Position numbers and translations under genes: made by a program
Notes under the pieces: generated by a model
The model's input: only the letters and a program-made list of their open reading frames with translations
The model's database searches: none
Told to the model about the DNA's origin: nothing
Part shown: positions 32,230 to 45,063 of the stretch, one piece after another
How the letters are laid out: each line of letters opens with the position of its first letter
How positions within the stretch are numbered: position 1 is the first letter of the stretch
Assembly (NCBI GenBank): GCA_037042915.1
Contig: CM073193.1
Span: forward strand, 4,092,001 to 4,156,000
Length of the DNA: 64,000 nucleotides
Source of the DNA: Auricularia sp. M13
Lineage: Eukaryota > Basidiomycota > Agaricomycetes > Auriculariales > Auriculariaceae
Reading direction: 5' to 3'

Positions 32230-33513
32230 TCAAAGGCCCCCATCGGCCGCGAGCAACCCTTTCATTTGGGCACGCCGGCGTCCAATGAACTCGATGTTGA
32301 GAAGCGCATGGATTTTCTTGCGCAACTCCTCGCGCTGCTTATCGTCGGGGAAGTATGTCGTCGCATCATACAGCGGCGCCTTCCCGGAAGAGTCTTCAGA
32401 GCCGCGCTTGAGGAAGGCGAGGGTCGGCGCAGGCGGCGGTGGCAAGCGTATCCTCGTGGGGTCGGGGTCGCTCTCCTGCCCCTGGTGGATCCGTCTTTTT
32501 GCGTCGTCGTACGGCGCCAATACGAAATAAGAGCACTGCATGCGCGTCTGGCGCGTCCTGTAGTACACCAGAGGCCTGCGCGGAGTGCCATTCGTCCCAT
32601 GTCAGCCGCCGTACGATTGTCTGGGATGCAAGGGCGAGTGGGCCGACTCCCAGTTGTGGCATAAGTACGTCAAGCTCATCAAGAACGCGTTGGCGCAGTT
32701 GCGCACTGATCAAGTTGAGTAGTTGGGGATGCAGCTCAATGCGTTTGTCCGTTGAGCGGAGACCTTCAACGCTTATGAGCAAGGCTGAGAAACTGCACAG
32801 AAAATAAACGAACCTTTGTACGGTATTGCATTAAATAAGGCCCGGTTGCATACAACCCAGATACCGTGCCCGCTGACCCTAGATTGAGTCGTAGGGGAGT
32901 TGTCTGGAAGTAGTGCGATAATGTTGCCCTGTCCATCCGTGTGAAATCTCTCCTTTTTGCCCACAGCTTGCTGCTTGGCTCGTTCCTCTGGCTCTAAAGG
33001 TATTTTCTGAATGGACATTCGAAGCATAAAAGCTTTCCGAGTTATTAGCTGCAACCCTGTTATTGACTGGATAAACTCACATGCAGGCAACTGGCGACCT
33101 GAAAGTGCGCACAGGCGTACTGGCGATGCGATCATCCTCACTGCACATCCTTTAGTTGAAGGCACGTCATTTGAGCAGCATCCTCCCTCACAATATGGGT
33201 TCGCATAAATATGGCGCTCGTTTTCGTCCATCCTACGCGACTCCAGCTTATTATGCACGCGCGACACGGGCTGCTTCGTATGTTCGAACGACCTCGGATG
33301 CTGGATAGGATTCAACGGGTCAAGCAGTATCGAGCGTTCCCCAGGCTGGAAGTCTGGCGGCTGCGACACGCGCGGCACCTCGAGCCATCTAGCGCGTTTC
33401 CGGGGCGGCGCATTGTATTGTGAACCATCCTGGGGTTTGGATAGGCGCTGCCTAGTTAGAGCCTTGAGGCGGCCTGCGACGGCGCGGCTGGGTTTGGGTG
33501 GCCGCACGCTCAT
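32230..33513 (-). CDS. Conserved-looking protein with a YlxR/DUF448-like core
   Basis: The start MSVRPPKPSRAVAGRLKALT is basic, and the next 80 residues are polar. After removing two stop-free introns of 51 and 48 nt the core reads NPYLRMIASPVRLCALSGRQ, LPASFMLRMSI, a Lys/Glu linker, DGQGNIIALLPDN and GHGIWVVCNRALFNA. This resembles the bacterial YlxR layout, R-x-C-x-x-[ST]-G ... L-x-R ... G-x-[IV] ... G-[RH]-G-x-[WY]-V. A C-terminal part (LHPQLLNLISAQLRQRVLDE, then APYDDAKRRIHQG) follows, with an apparent one-base frame change near 32570-32575. A mitochondrial role in translation is possible given the basic start; that is inference. It is divergent from the enoyl-CoA hydratase gene, with 61 bp between starts. 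Confidence 0.6.
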
Positions 33514-33574
33514 GCATCAGAGTGAGCGGCTCGGAGTCGGAGCTGCTGTCGCGTCACTCCTTGCTCAGCCGCTC

Positions 33575-34709
33575 ATGCTGCTCGTCGCGCGCAGAACTAC
33601 AATTCAGTTACCCAGGCTGTATAGCCTGCGTAGAAACATATCCACTGGACATGGTGGCAAGCCGGAGGCCTTCCTTGAGCCCACAGAGCATGCGGGCGCT
33701 TACTCACTCGTGCTCAACCGTCCGCACGCAAAGAACGCGATATCCGTCCGGTTACTCACGGCATGCAACGCGTCAATCCTAAATGGTCACCACTGACATT
33801 CTCCCAGGAGCTTCAGCAATGCCTGGACACAATCAACTTGGATGCGTCGTTCGTATCGAGTTCACATACTGTAGTCATAAACAGCATATTCACACCGAAG
33901 CAGCGCACGAACGCTCATAATCCGGTCCATCGAGCCGGGTAGCTTCTGCGCCGGCGCTGACCTCGCTGAGCGGCGCACGATGACCCAGGCGCAAGTCTCT
34001 GCCTTCCTCATTGGCCTTCGACGGGCCATGACCTCGCTTGAAGCCCTCCCCGTACCCACGATCGCTGCCATTGATGGCCCGGCACTTGGTGGCGGTTTAG
34101 AACTTGCGCTTGCATGTGATCTTCGTGTGGCAGGCATGTCTCAGTCCCGTGGAGTCCAGGGTTTCTGAATACTGAGTTACCACATAGGTCCCTCCGCGAA
34201 TAAGATTGGTTTGCCCGAGGTCAAGCTTGGAATCATTCCTGGTGCTGGAGGGACACAGCGAGCTGCTCGACTGCTAGGGGTATCAAAAGCGAAGGACCTT
34301 ATATTTACAGGCCGCATGTTGAACAGCATTGAAGCCAAGGAATGGGGTAGGCAGTGGTTAGAACACCATGTTCACTCCTCGTTGACGCGCTATCCTATCA
34401 GGCATCGTCGATTATGTTGCCGAGGCTCCTCAGTCCGCATTCGACCGTGCGCTGCAGCTTGCGCGCGATATGTCTGGTAGCGGTACGCTCCCTTGCAGTC
34501 TTTGCGCTTTGCGTGTGCTTATGACATCGAGCAGCCCCTCTCGCATTGCGGGCAGCAAAGCTCGCCATCTCACGTGCCCCGGAGCTCTCCTGGAATCCGG
34601 CCTGGACTTCGAGCGGGCTTGCTACCAACCTCTCCTGACATCGAAGGATCGCAATGAAGCACTCGAGGCATTCAAGGAAAAACGTCCGCCAATATTCAAG
34701 GGAGAATGA
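33575..34709 (+). CDS. Mitochondrial enoyl-CoA hydratase/isomerase (AUH-like)
   Basis: A crotonase-fold enzyme that hydrates or isomerises enoyl-CoA, probably in mitochondria: the start [20 protein letters not shown] is an import-like presequence. The crotonase marks are [32 protein letters not shown] (first oxyanion-hole strand), [20 protein letters not shown] (second), and [19 protein letters not shown] with the catalytic glutamates. The end ([16 protein letters not shown]) is the usual C-terminal helix. Two introns, 33761-33807 and 34134-34187, start with GC (GCATGC, GCATGT); no GT site nearby keeps the frame. An in-frame upstream ATG at 33512 would overlap the start of the divergent gene. 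It may act in leucine or fatty-acid breakdown. Confidence 0.9.
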
Positions 34710-34810
34710 TGCTAACCAAACCCCCGCTTGCATTGTATATCTACTGTTGTACAACATGGAAAGCGAAGCAAAGCTGCAATAAGTTATAATCAAAGCAAAG
34801 CGTATAGCAT

Positions 34811-37800
34811 CTATGGCGCAGGCGGAGCAAGATGGTTAGACGGTACCTGTAGCCCCAGTCCTGCGAGCGAGACGCTGGGCATTGTAAAACCCGTGGGTCT
34901 GTACGCGCTTACATTGGGAAGGTCGTCGAATCCGAGCTTCAAGCCCTCGAGCTCGCGCATCATGCTGGCCAAGCGGCCCACGCCAAACCTCTCGCGCATA
35001 GACTTGGCAGCAGCTTCACTCTGCTCAGCTGAGGCGCTCGTCGGTCCCGCGCTGAGCGGCTCATCGCCGACATCGAAGCCACGCTCGAATGTGCCCCAGT
35101 CCACACGCTGTGCAAGATATGGGCGAAGCAGCTGCGCGTCGATGCGGCCCAGGTAGCCTTCCGTGATATAGCCTTTGAGGATCTCGGGCCGGACGAGGAA
35201 GACGTTGCCCAGCTGTCGTATGAATTCGAAGCGCTCCTGCAACGCAGGTAGACCGAACGATGATACAGTATCTTGGTACGACTTGAGGTCCTTGGCAAGC
35301 ATCAGACCGCCTGTAGCGCTCACGGGGAACTTCCTCAGATGGTCGAGGAGTAAACTGCCAAGCGTAATGATTGGTAAGGAGATGCTGGGGAACAGGATAG
35401 AACATACCCATGGAAGGCAACACCTATTTCAGTCAGGAATACCTCGCGATTTTTCCCTGTGAGGTTCTCCATCGCTGCGTCGCGGACCTTCTCCAGCATC
35501 TCGCAGCACGCCTGGCACGGCTCTGTGTTGACACGCGCAAAGGACAGATCGTCGTTCTTAGGCTTAAAGTCGTTCTTCTTCTGCTTGGCCAGTTGTGCCG
35601 TGAGCCAGGATATGACTGCGTCCACGACCTTCACAATGACGCTGTTGACGGACGACTCGATGCGGCCGATCGTCTGGTTGTTGTAGATGACCATCTCGCG
35701 CCGCACAGTCACCGACGAGCTCGCAAGCGGGAGAAGGGCAATATTGGTGTACTGCTGCCACAGCGTACAGATCAAGTCGACAGACCTGAGCGTCGCGAGT
35801 GGCGCAAGACTTGGCTCGAGTTTTGCATCCCTAGCATCTAGTCTTGCCAGCGCGCTACGTTCAGACAATCAGTACACCCTTCCAAAGACCTAAACAACTG
35901 TTGGGACCCACGTATCCAAGGCGGCCTCGACATAGGACCGACCAAGCGCCTCCGCCAGCACGCGTAACAGCGCGAACGCCTGCTTCGGCACCTCTGAGTT
36001 GGCGCCAAACTCGACGCAGCGGCCCACGGCCTCCGCATGCCACTTCAGCATCTTCTCGGCCACTTCAATGCTCAGCTCGCCGTCAACCTCACGGATGGGG
36101 TCCTCCGCCGGCTTGCCGTCTGCATTCTGCTGCGCTTGTGCTGGCGCTGCGCTCGACGACGAAATGCCGCTGAATTTCATGAAGGCCGCTGTGGCCTTCG
36201 CTGTCGTCGACGAGCCGCTGCTAGATGAAATACCCGACGAGAGCGTGGTGTTGGCGCCTAGTTGATTCACAACGCGGTCGAACAGGCCAGCAGCTTTCGT
36301 CTTGGAAGCAACTTCCTAAAAGCATACTGGGTCAGAACGTAATCGCTGTCCAAGGCGTGCAAGAATGACGGACATGGTACTTCGTGAACCGACTGAGGAA
36401 TGCTGAGTACAGCTCGCCCAAGCTCTTGCTTTCGCGTTCCAGATATTGGCTGATTTCGCGCGAGAAGAGCTCCTCCATGGCAGAATCGAGAATATTTCCA
36501 ACAGCAACACTGCCAGTGCCACTTGCTGTGGTCTGGCCAATCATGGATAACCTCTCCGATACAGAGCTTGACGGCCGGGAAATTGCTGTGAGTTCGAACG
36601 TCTTGAGGTACTCGACTAAAGCGGATGTTTGCACATGTGCCAGGTGCAGCATGCGGAGGAAGGCCAGGTTCGAAATGAGGGCTGCTTTATTCAGCAATTG
36701 CTCGATGTACTGTTGAATCTAAACACGGTGCGTCAGCATACGATATACAATAGAGCGGAAGGCATACGGGTTGACCGAAGACACGCTGCAGAAATACCTG
36801 CATGACTGCAGGAGGATTAGGGAACACAACCTGCACAATTTGCGACTCCATCTTCATCGTCTCGCGGATGTCCTTGAAAAGAGCCGACAGTCCGGGTTCT
36901 GTCTTAGGCGGGCTGACGTCGGGATCAGGCAATGTTTCCCAGCTTCGGGACGTAGTAAGCAACCATGGTCTCATCGGATGTGAAATGCACGCACAGCTGG
37001 TTGCTCTCGACGCTGTTCGAGTCCACTACTCTGTTCTTGGAGATGAAGAAGTCGTGCTGGTTTACATAGATTCGGACGCAGGAGGCGCCGCCGTTGAAGT
37101 CCAGCAGTGTTTGCGCGCAGTGCTGGCGTTACAGTATTAACTCCAGCACAGGTCGGAATGGGGAAATTACATACAGCCATCATCTTTGGGTCAGACTTGC
37201 GATAGCACTTGTCGAATAGTCGTAGCATATCCTTCTCGAATTTCTCGCAATATTTGTCGATGGCTTCAAGAGTCTGATCCCCAGCTTAGTATCCAATGCA
37301 GATGAACGGGAACGACATGCATACCTTCTCTGCACCTGGCAGATCAACCTCCTTCGCCACAATATTCAGTCGGCGCAGGATGATTGCTGTCTGCGCGCGC
37401 CCTTCACGGCCGCCTTCCTTGCGGAGTGCATCCAACTTCGACGTGTCTCCGCGCGAGAACTGATTGTAGTAGTCCACGAGGTCGTACGCAGCCTGAGCGC
37501 GTTGTCGCGACACATGAACAGACTCGAGTTGCTCGCCTTTTTTCGTAGTCAGAAGAAATAGAACTGGTAGTGACGATGTCAACGCGGACGCACCGACGCG
37601 AATGGCGGTGCGGCCGACCTCGTTAATCTTGCTTTCCATGCTCGAGAACGACTTGGTAACGGAGTCGAAGCCACCATTTATCTCGCCCATGCGTTTGGAG
37701 TAGTCCCGTTCTGCTGCGTGCACGCTGCTCTCTGCTGACTCTGTCTGCTTCTGCAGCTCCTTGCGCACGGCGATGAGCTTGTCAACCGCCAGCTCGAACG

Positions 37801-38069
37801 TCCGTATGAATGGTTTCGGGTCATATGCTGGTGGATGTATCTGAGCATAGTATGGCATGAATATTCGTCACGGACGCACGGCCAGCATCTGCCTTGGACT
37901 GTGCGATGAGTTTCTCCGAGATCGAGGTTACGAAGTCCTTGACGTCGAACTTTTCCTGTCGAACAGTCAGTAACAGAGTATGCTGTCAGCACGCCATACC
38001 GACCTCAAACGTTTCGAGCTTCAGGTGTTCCTCGACGGCCGGGTCGAGCGCGTAGAGTGGGATGGCCAT
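34811..38069 (-). CDS. SEC10: Exocyst complex subunit SEC10
   Basis: This is a tethering-complex subunit that docks secretory vesicles at the plasma membrane. From ATG 38069 it starts MAIPLYALDPAVEEHLKLET, then KFDVKDFVTSISEKLIAQSK, PYDPKPFIRTFELAVDKLIA, and a coiled coil. Further conserved blocks are AQTAIILRRLNIVAKEVDLP, IDKYCEKFEKDMLRLFDKCY, FNGGASCVRIYVNQHDFFIS, and at the C-terminus LMLAKDLKSYQDTVSSFGLP and RFEFIRQLGNVFLVRPEIL. Some ten short introns interrupt it. Two linkers, rich in Ser and Ala (near 36100-36240), are probably disordered. It is divergent from RIX1, with only 48 bp between the start codons. Confidence 0.92.
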
Positions 38070-38117
38070 GGTGGAGTCGCGTGGTCGGACTTTGCGGCTG
38101 CATTCGCCGGCTGCTCA

Positions 38118-40722
38118 ATGTCTGCTGCTCTTCCCGACACGCTCGAGCATATTCTCCAAGTCCATCTTGCAAACGACACCGCCGCTGTCGTTCAGCTTCC
38201 ATCTACGCTCCAGTCTCTTACCTCGCCCCAATATGCCCGCTCGCCTCATCTACGAAAATTCTGCACGCGTCTGCACGCGCTCATACACTCCAAGGAGCCC
38301 GCGCCCAGATGGGCTGGCATTGTCATTGCAACCCATTGCTTTGTCCTGAATAAGGACGCCATGCTGGACCACGCCCATGGCTGGGTCACCGTCGTCTTGC
38401 CTTTGCTGTCGGTGCGTTGTGTTTTTCTACTTCGACGCGTCCTTGCTCATACCTCGGTGCGAGCAGCGTAAAGAGCCAGTCGCGCTCTGGAAAGCAGCCA
38501 TAGCATTGCTTGATATTGTCTTCGTGACCACTGCACAGCTGTCCGAGTTCCAGCGTCAGGTCACGAATCCCAATGCCTCCAAGTTCGGCCTTGCTTTGCT
38601 CGCTCTCGCGGACAAGGGCGACGAGGAACTTCAGGCGCGTCGCTACTCCATCTCACACAATTGACAATTTATTCTTTATATTTCCTAGATAATTGTTCTG
38701 ACGACTCTGGCGCGGTTGATTGCTACTTTTCCTACACTCGTCCGCCCGTTGCATTCTCAGGCCTCGGCGATGTCCCTCCGCTTCCTGCAAGGCCGATATC
38801 CATGCCCGCAATCAGTACAGCTTGTCAATGCTGCGGCCCAACTGCACTCTGTGTTGCATCTCACTGGCGGCAAAGTTGGCGGCGCCAACTTGTGGAAAAA
38901 AGCGTGGACGACGCAATTGCAAGTGCACATTCACATCTCCGGGAGCTGCGTTCTACCTTTGGGGATGGTGCGTTTGCACCTGTAGCTCGAGTCCTTCTGT
39001 TTAAAGATTTATTTCTCAGGTCAGCGAAGGACAACAGAAGCTTCCAGCGACCCAGCCGTCACGATTCCCCATGCCACTCGACGCTGCTCGCGCGACGGTG
39101 ACGCTGATTTGTCACCTCCTCAGGCGAGACACAATCATAATATTCTATCATGAATATTAACGCCATGTAGATCACCGAGCACTCGCCCGCTTCCAGTCCC
39201 CATAGGAGGCATCGCGCAGTTATGCAGCGATCTTCTTCAAGCCACGCAAGACGATTCGGTGGGCGTCTTCCACATTGCTATCCGCATCATTTTAACATAC
39301 CATATAGCTCGAGCATTCCTATGAGAAGGCCCGTCGGGTTATGGAGGCTGCTGCCGTCCCGGCATTGTGGGAGCTCGGTAGCACGCTCATCTGTCAGGCG
39401 GCCGAGAGGTGACCTTCATTTTTACGCATTCAACTTGAGCTGAATTATCTTACAGTATTGGGCGCCATCTATCATCCTCCCTCTCTCAACTGCTGCCATC
39501 CATAATTGCTCAGCTGGAGCGACAGTCACCTCTGTGCGTCGCCGATTCTGCATTCTTTCTCAGATTCTCATTGTATGCAGATCGCACAAGACGCCCTTCC
39601 TCCGCGCCTTCATCCATTTGAGCGAGTTCTGCTACCCTACAGACGACGCAATCCTCCTCTCGCGCACTGTGATGTCGCTCCTCCCCATACTCTCTCGTAT
39701 CGTCACAGCGAAATCCACTGCAACGCCCGACGTTAAAATCGATGGAGAGAAGAAGGGAAAAAAGCGGAAAGCGTACGAGGGCGAGGAGCTCTTCACCGTC
39801 GGCGGTGAAGTGTTATTTGGTGCGGTCGAAGATGGCGAAGCATTTCTGCTGGTATTAGAAGGTAGTTTCGCGCCCTTTCCCCTGAACTAATCAACTAATC
39901 GAAAGCAGTCCTGCGCTGGAGCTTACGAAACCCTGCATTACCCGCGCATCTGCAAAGCCTCGCCTCGCGATTGTTGTTGACGCTTTCGATAGAATTGCCC
40001 AGCATTTCTGCAACTGCCTTCTCCGTTGACGAAGCACTGCACGGCCATGTGCTCGCTCGCGTTCTGGACCTATCTCGGGAAGTAGCCGGACGCCGCGCGA
40101 CGATGAGCCAGAGCATTTCCATGGTCGTGCGTGCTTTCACCGACGCAGCCTCTTCATCCGTTCGTCGTGTTTTCCATGTCCTTATGCACCATTTCTTGCT
40201 AACTGGATATCGCAGCAAGCGGGCCGAGATCTTGACTTATTGCTGCGGCCGCGATTCCCGCCTATACCGCGCTCGAGAGCGAGCTTAGAATCGGACGTTC
40301 TGAGTGCTTCAGAACGCGCGCATGAACAGGCCGTCGCGAGTGCAGTGGGACTAACGCTTCCTGGCATATCCGAAACCCCAAGTGGGCACGATGAAGCGAT
40401 GGCTGTAGACGTGCCAGCGCAGACTGCACCAGCTCCAGACCAAGTATCTGTGAAGGCCGGCCCTGCGCTTCAAGCCGCCGCGCCAGCCCCTGCGATAACA
40501 AAGGCGACGCCTATCGCATTCAAAGCTGCGGTCGTTGAACCCGCACAACCGTCATGGCTTGCCCGGCCGACGGAGAATGTGGTCAAGGGAGCGGTCGCAC
40601 CAGCCAAGCCGAGTATGGCGGCGACTGCGACGAGTGTTGCGCCTGCAGCTACGGGGTCCGACGATGATGAGGACGAGGCGATGCCCACCATAGACATGCG
40701 CTCGGACTCTGAGGACGAATGA
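38118..40722 (+). CDS. RIX1: Pre-60S maturation factor RIX1 (PELP1-related)
   Basis: This subunit of the Rix1-Ipi1-Ipi3 complex acts in removal of ITS2 and remodelling of pre-60S particles. It starts MSAALPDTLEHILQVHLAND. Blocks typical of Rix1 follow: LHALIHSKEPAPRWAGIVIA, LWKAAIALLDIVFV, IIVLTTLARLIATFPTLVRP, NAAAQLHSVLHLTGGKVGG and SVDDAIASAHSHLRELRSTF. The end is a Pro/Ala-rich tail closing with the acidic MPTIDMRSDSEDE. The intron at 38635-38688 has a GC donor (CAG|GCGCGT). In LWKK|SVDD the frame changes at the A6 run 38896-38901, consistent with one missing A. The C-terminal half is weakly conserved, as usual for the family. Confidence 0.85.
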
Positions 40723-40867
40723 AGGACTGGTCTTGGATAAAAGTATCGTATATACGAGGAATTACATGTTGGTGGGTAGCGGATGATGTGTAACATCAAG
40801 TGTGACATCGCGGCGTGACAGTCGCGACTCCGACGCGTCTTTCGTTCCCCGATCACTCCCTACCACC

Positions 40868-43800
40868 ATGGACGAGGAAGCCATAGAAATATCGTCGTCA
40901 TCGTCGCGATCAGCTTCGCCAGAGCCAGTGCCTCTGACGCGTCGCGACATCCTATATCCCGCGATCCAGAGTGTGATTGCTGCGCTCGGCGGGTTCGAGG
41001 ACGATGTCTACGTGCTGGGCGACGAGGCGTACGGGTGCCTAAAGGACCTGAAGAAGTTTTGGCGCAAGGACGATACGGACGACGACCGAACCGTCGCGCG
41101 CATATTCTGGGACACGCGCGTGCTGTTCAACGACCTGCTGCCCATCTTGCTGCAGACGGCCGGCAATGGCCAGGTCGAGCACAAGTGCGCTATCGCGTGT
41201 CTCGACCTCATCACGGCCATGACTTGGCCCATTGATATGGCCTCCGAGCTTATGGAGCTCGACGAGCTCGAGGAAGAGGACAAGAAGGCCGATTACACCA
41301 CGTTGCTGCTCAGTCATTTGCACTACAAGGCCGCCATCCTGGGGCCTGGAGTACTTGAGGCCGTCGTGGGCATCATATTGCCGTGCCTTTCGAAGGAGCC
41401 GAAGGACCGCACGGATAGGGACGGGCAGATTATCAACGTCGCGCTGTTTCTCATCCGCAACCTCGCGTTCATCAAGGACCCACCACAACGTATAGATGCT
41501 AGCTCGGACCACGACGAACTTTCTCAGCTTCAGGCGAGTCTTCTCGACACCTGAGTCTATCAATGGACTTACACAGTGCTACAGAGCAAGCTCGTCCTGT
41601 CCTTGCAACGCTGCAATATTCTTGAGTTGCTCCTCACGCTCGCCTCTAACGCCGCAGACGATCCACTTTTCAACTCGCTGAACACGCTTCTCCTGGAAAC
41701 GTTCTATCTTCTCTTTCGCACCGTGAAGCCGTCAGGTCTTGTCGCCGACAGGCCTCTACCACTAGCAAAGGCCTCGCCTCGTTGCTCGCAATCGAGGATA
41801 ATTATCGAACTGAGGTCAAACGACATGCTTCCACTCGCCACAGTCGATTTGGAACGAGCATCGCGTTCAGAGCTGTGAGCCTCGTTCATCTCGTTCTCTA
41901 CAACGCGCTCATAGGTGGATAGGGCAACGAACAATGGATTCTTAACCGCCAAAAAGCTATCACCGCGGAAGCTGGCGGATTGTTGGACTTGACCAAGAAG
42001 AAGCAACGGCAGAGAGGAAAGCTTCAGGTAAAGTCGCTGTCAAATTACCCATCGTCATGTAACTAACATCCGGACAGGATGAGCTTTCCACTTTCGAGGC
42101 ACTGTCATATGAAGCCCGCATTGCTCTGCAACAAGCAGCGGACACGTTCGTGAGGCTTGCTTTAACCGTGCGTTTCTCCTTCGTTCCAGCGGCTTTAGCC
42201 TAACGACCTGCAGCCTTCCTCACGAGTCTGCTGAAGGACATTCGGGCGGAACGCACAAAAGTCACTGAGAAAGACAACCTTCGACTCCTCTTCGTTACGA
42301 AATGGTTCATGGAATACTTCCTCGCCTTGCACAACAAGGAGAAGGCTGCAAAGAAGGGCAAGCCGGTCGAACGGTGGACGTTCGACCATGTGGCTGATAT
42401 TGTGGAGCGTTCTTGGATTAGCTGGATGCTCAAGCGCATGCGCAATGCACTCGAGGAGAAGGTATGTTTTCACCTTGCCCCACTTCTCATCCAGGAGAAA
42501 AGGGACTAACTCTGCTATGATAGCCGAAACAATGGACAGAGCTCCAAGCCGGGCTGGAATGCGTCACACATCTATTGCTGCTCGTTGACGCTATGGGCAG
42601 CTCCGCCGACGATGAGCTAGTTGAAGCTGCACAGGCCCTGCAGCACCAACTCTACTATAACGGCGAGATCCTGGATCTTTGTTTCGAGTCTCTCAGGACG
42701 TACAAGGAACAATCCATTGCGCAAGTTCCTCCGTCTCTGGAGTGAGCTCTAGACTAACTGACTTTCCGAGATAGCTACCTCCACGCAACGGTGCACCTAG
42801 GATACGTGCTTCTCAGAATGCTTGAGGCGTGGGGCAAGACGAAAGGCGAGATGTATGTGCAACGCAAAGCACGGAAGAAGAAGAAGCCGAAGGCAAAGGG
42901 CAATGATAATGGTGCGTCTCCGGCACTTTTCATAGATTATTCATGTGCTCAATAACGCCCTAGAGGAGGCTGGTGTTGTGGATGCCGTCGTGGATGCTGT
43001 CGAGGACGACGTTACCGGAGGGGCAGAAATGCTCAATGAATCCCTCATGACGTTCGAGAAGTACGAAGCAGTCAGTCCTCGTCGCTTTCTTTCGAGCAAG
43101 GGGCAATGCTGATTTGCGGCGAAAAGAAATTCGCGGACGAGAATATTGCGCACACGCTCCTCACCTTATCTCGCGCAATACCAGAGCTTTGATTCTCCTG
43201 ACTGCATGAAGCGCGTCGTCACACTTCTTCATCGGCAGGCTGTCCGCGTCAAAGCGGAGGGTCTCTTCTTCAAGGTCTGCCATGTCCTCCGTCTCTGTTA
43301 TGATCTGACTGTGAAGCGCAGGTTTCGACTCTTTCTCTCTTCCGACGTATCCTCGCCGAACAGAGGACTCTGCCGAAGGACCAGCCATATAAGGACCTGC
43401 TGAACTTGATCAATTTCCTGCTGCGAAAGTTCTTCAAGGCTGTAGCTGAGGATCAATTCCTTGTCATAGAGGTTGGACTACCTTCCATACACGTCATCTG
43501 ATGAACTGAACCATTGCACACAGGCCTTCTTCCCGAAAATCGAGGGTCCTGGAAACAGTTCTCCAGCTGGGAGCCCGAAGTGAAGGAGAAGCGCAAACGC
43601 GGCGGCGCGAAAGAGGTTCGAATTTCGTGCACCTATGACCGTCCAGATTACTGACGAAGAGTCATCAGGATGAGACCGGCGAGGAGCTCTCCATACCAAA
43701 GACCTTCACATGGAGTCAGCAAGTCGGCATCGCGGTCGGTTGCCTGGTCGACGCGGACAAGCGAGATCTTGTCGATTGGACGAAGGAGGCAAGCCTTGAA

Positions 43801-44991
43801 AGAGCCCGTGGGTGATTAGGCTGACATCGTAGTGCAGATTCTGACCTTCGTCGTTGGTCTGCGAACACGCGACATGGAGGAAGACGAGCCTGACAACTCG
43901 CACCCCGATGCCGCCTCCCACAACGGCAGTGATGATGATTTGGGTCAAGACAAGCGGAAGAGTGACAGCCGTACGCAACCAGCCTCTGCACTAGCTAAGT
44001 TCAAGGATTACCGTGTGTGCCCATTTTGAACGTCTTTGCCGGGCTAATCCACTTCTTAGCCATCCCGTACCCCACGAACGAGAAAGCAAAGTCGGCGACC
44101 ATGAACTCGTATCTCAAATTACTCTGGAAGCTGTTGAAGTTTGAGACTCGCGAGCAGAGTGCGTCTCTTGCTTGTACCGACGGGCTCATTGCTAAACTGC
44201 GGTGTAGTGGGCGATGAACTGGAATGGTATGTGCCGCGGGAGCTATTCCCCGATGCACTCCAAACAAGCCTGAAGACGATCGACATTATCTGGAAGATCC
44301 CATAGACCTCGATGGCAAGCGACCTAGGCAAATCGCGAAGAGGAAGCGCCGGCGGCGCGCCCGCAGCGCCAGCGCTTCTGGCAGCGAGGGCGACAACAAC
44401 TTCTCGGACGCGGATGGCGAGGGCGAGCGCAAGCGCAAGGCCAAACGCGTCAAGAAGAAGAAGGAAGAGCAGCTGTACAAGTCTGCAGCGCTCATCGAGG
44501 ACAGCGATGCAGAGGCGGGAGACGAGGAGGCGTTCCTCGCGAGGGAACGAGAACAGCGGGCGCGGTACGAGCTCAAAGCTGCGGCTTCTGCTGCTGGTGC
44601 TGCAGAGCCGCGGGGAGGGACCAAGAAAAAGAAGAGGGCGAGCGAGAGCCAGGCAGGCGGGGCTCAGAAACGGCGCAAGTTGGCGGATCAGCAGGAAAAG
44701 ACGGCAGTTCGGAGCAGCGATGAGAGCGAGACTCGGGCCACGACCACCGAAATCTCGCGCCGGGCCACGTCTACGCCGCCATCCAGTCCGCCAGCCGAGA
44801 CAGCCGCAAAGAAACCCAAGACAAAGCCGCAGTATTTAGAAATTGACGATGAGGACGAGGACGTGCCTGCTCCTGCTCCTGTGGCGAAGAAAGTGCCTCT
44901 CTTTCAACCGGACTCAGACGACGACGAACCGCTTACGCAGATCCAGCCTCGCCGTGCCACAAGGATAGTTATTTCGGACGATGAGGATTGA
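40868..44991 (+). CDS. TOF1: Replication fork protection factor TOF1/Timeless
   Basis: With Csm3/Tipin it stabilises paused replication forks and mediates the S-phase checkpoint. The start MDEEAIEISSSSSRSASPEP leads to the Timeless N-domain: LKDLKKFWRKDDTDDDRTVA, LPILLQTAGNGQ, ACLDLITAMTWPID, RDGQIINVALFLIRNLAFIK. Then come LLAIEDNYRTEVKRHASTRH, FGTSIAFRA, WTFDHVADIVERSWISWML, and DELEWYVPRELFPDALQTSL. The last 250 residues are a charged tail with basic runs and acidic SD repeats, ending IVISDDED. The frame breaks near 41751 (one G short), 43165 (one T extra) and 44295 (one G short); conserved text continues each time. One intron (from 41534) may have a GC donor. Confidence 0.88.
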
Positions 44992-45063
44992 TGTATTATT
45001 TGTAAGGATTTTGCACCATTTTTGTATCTGTATGCATTGCGTTCGTGGGTATCTGGCATTAGA

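Noticed and set aside
33512-33574. Earlier start codon for the enoyl-CoA hydratase
   Set aside because: It adds MHQSERLGVGAAVASLLAQP, is not needed for an import sequence, and would overlap the start of the divergent neighbour. The ATG at 33575 gives a typical presequence.
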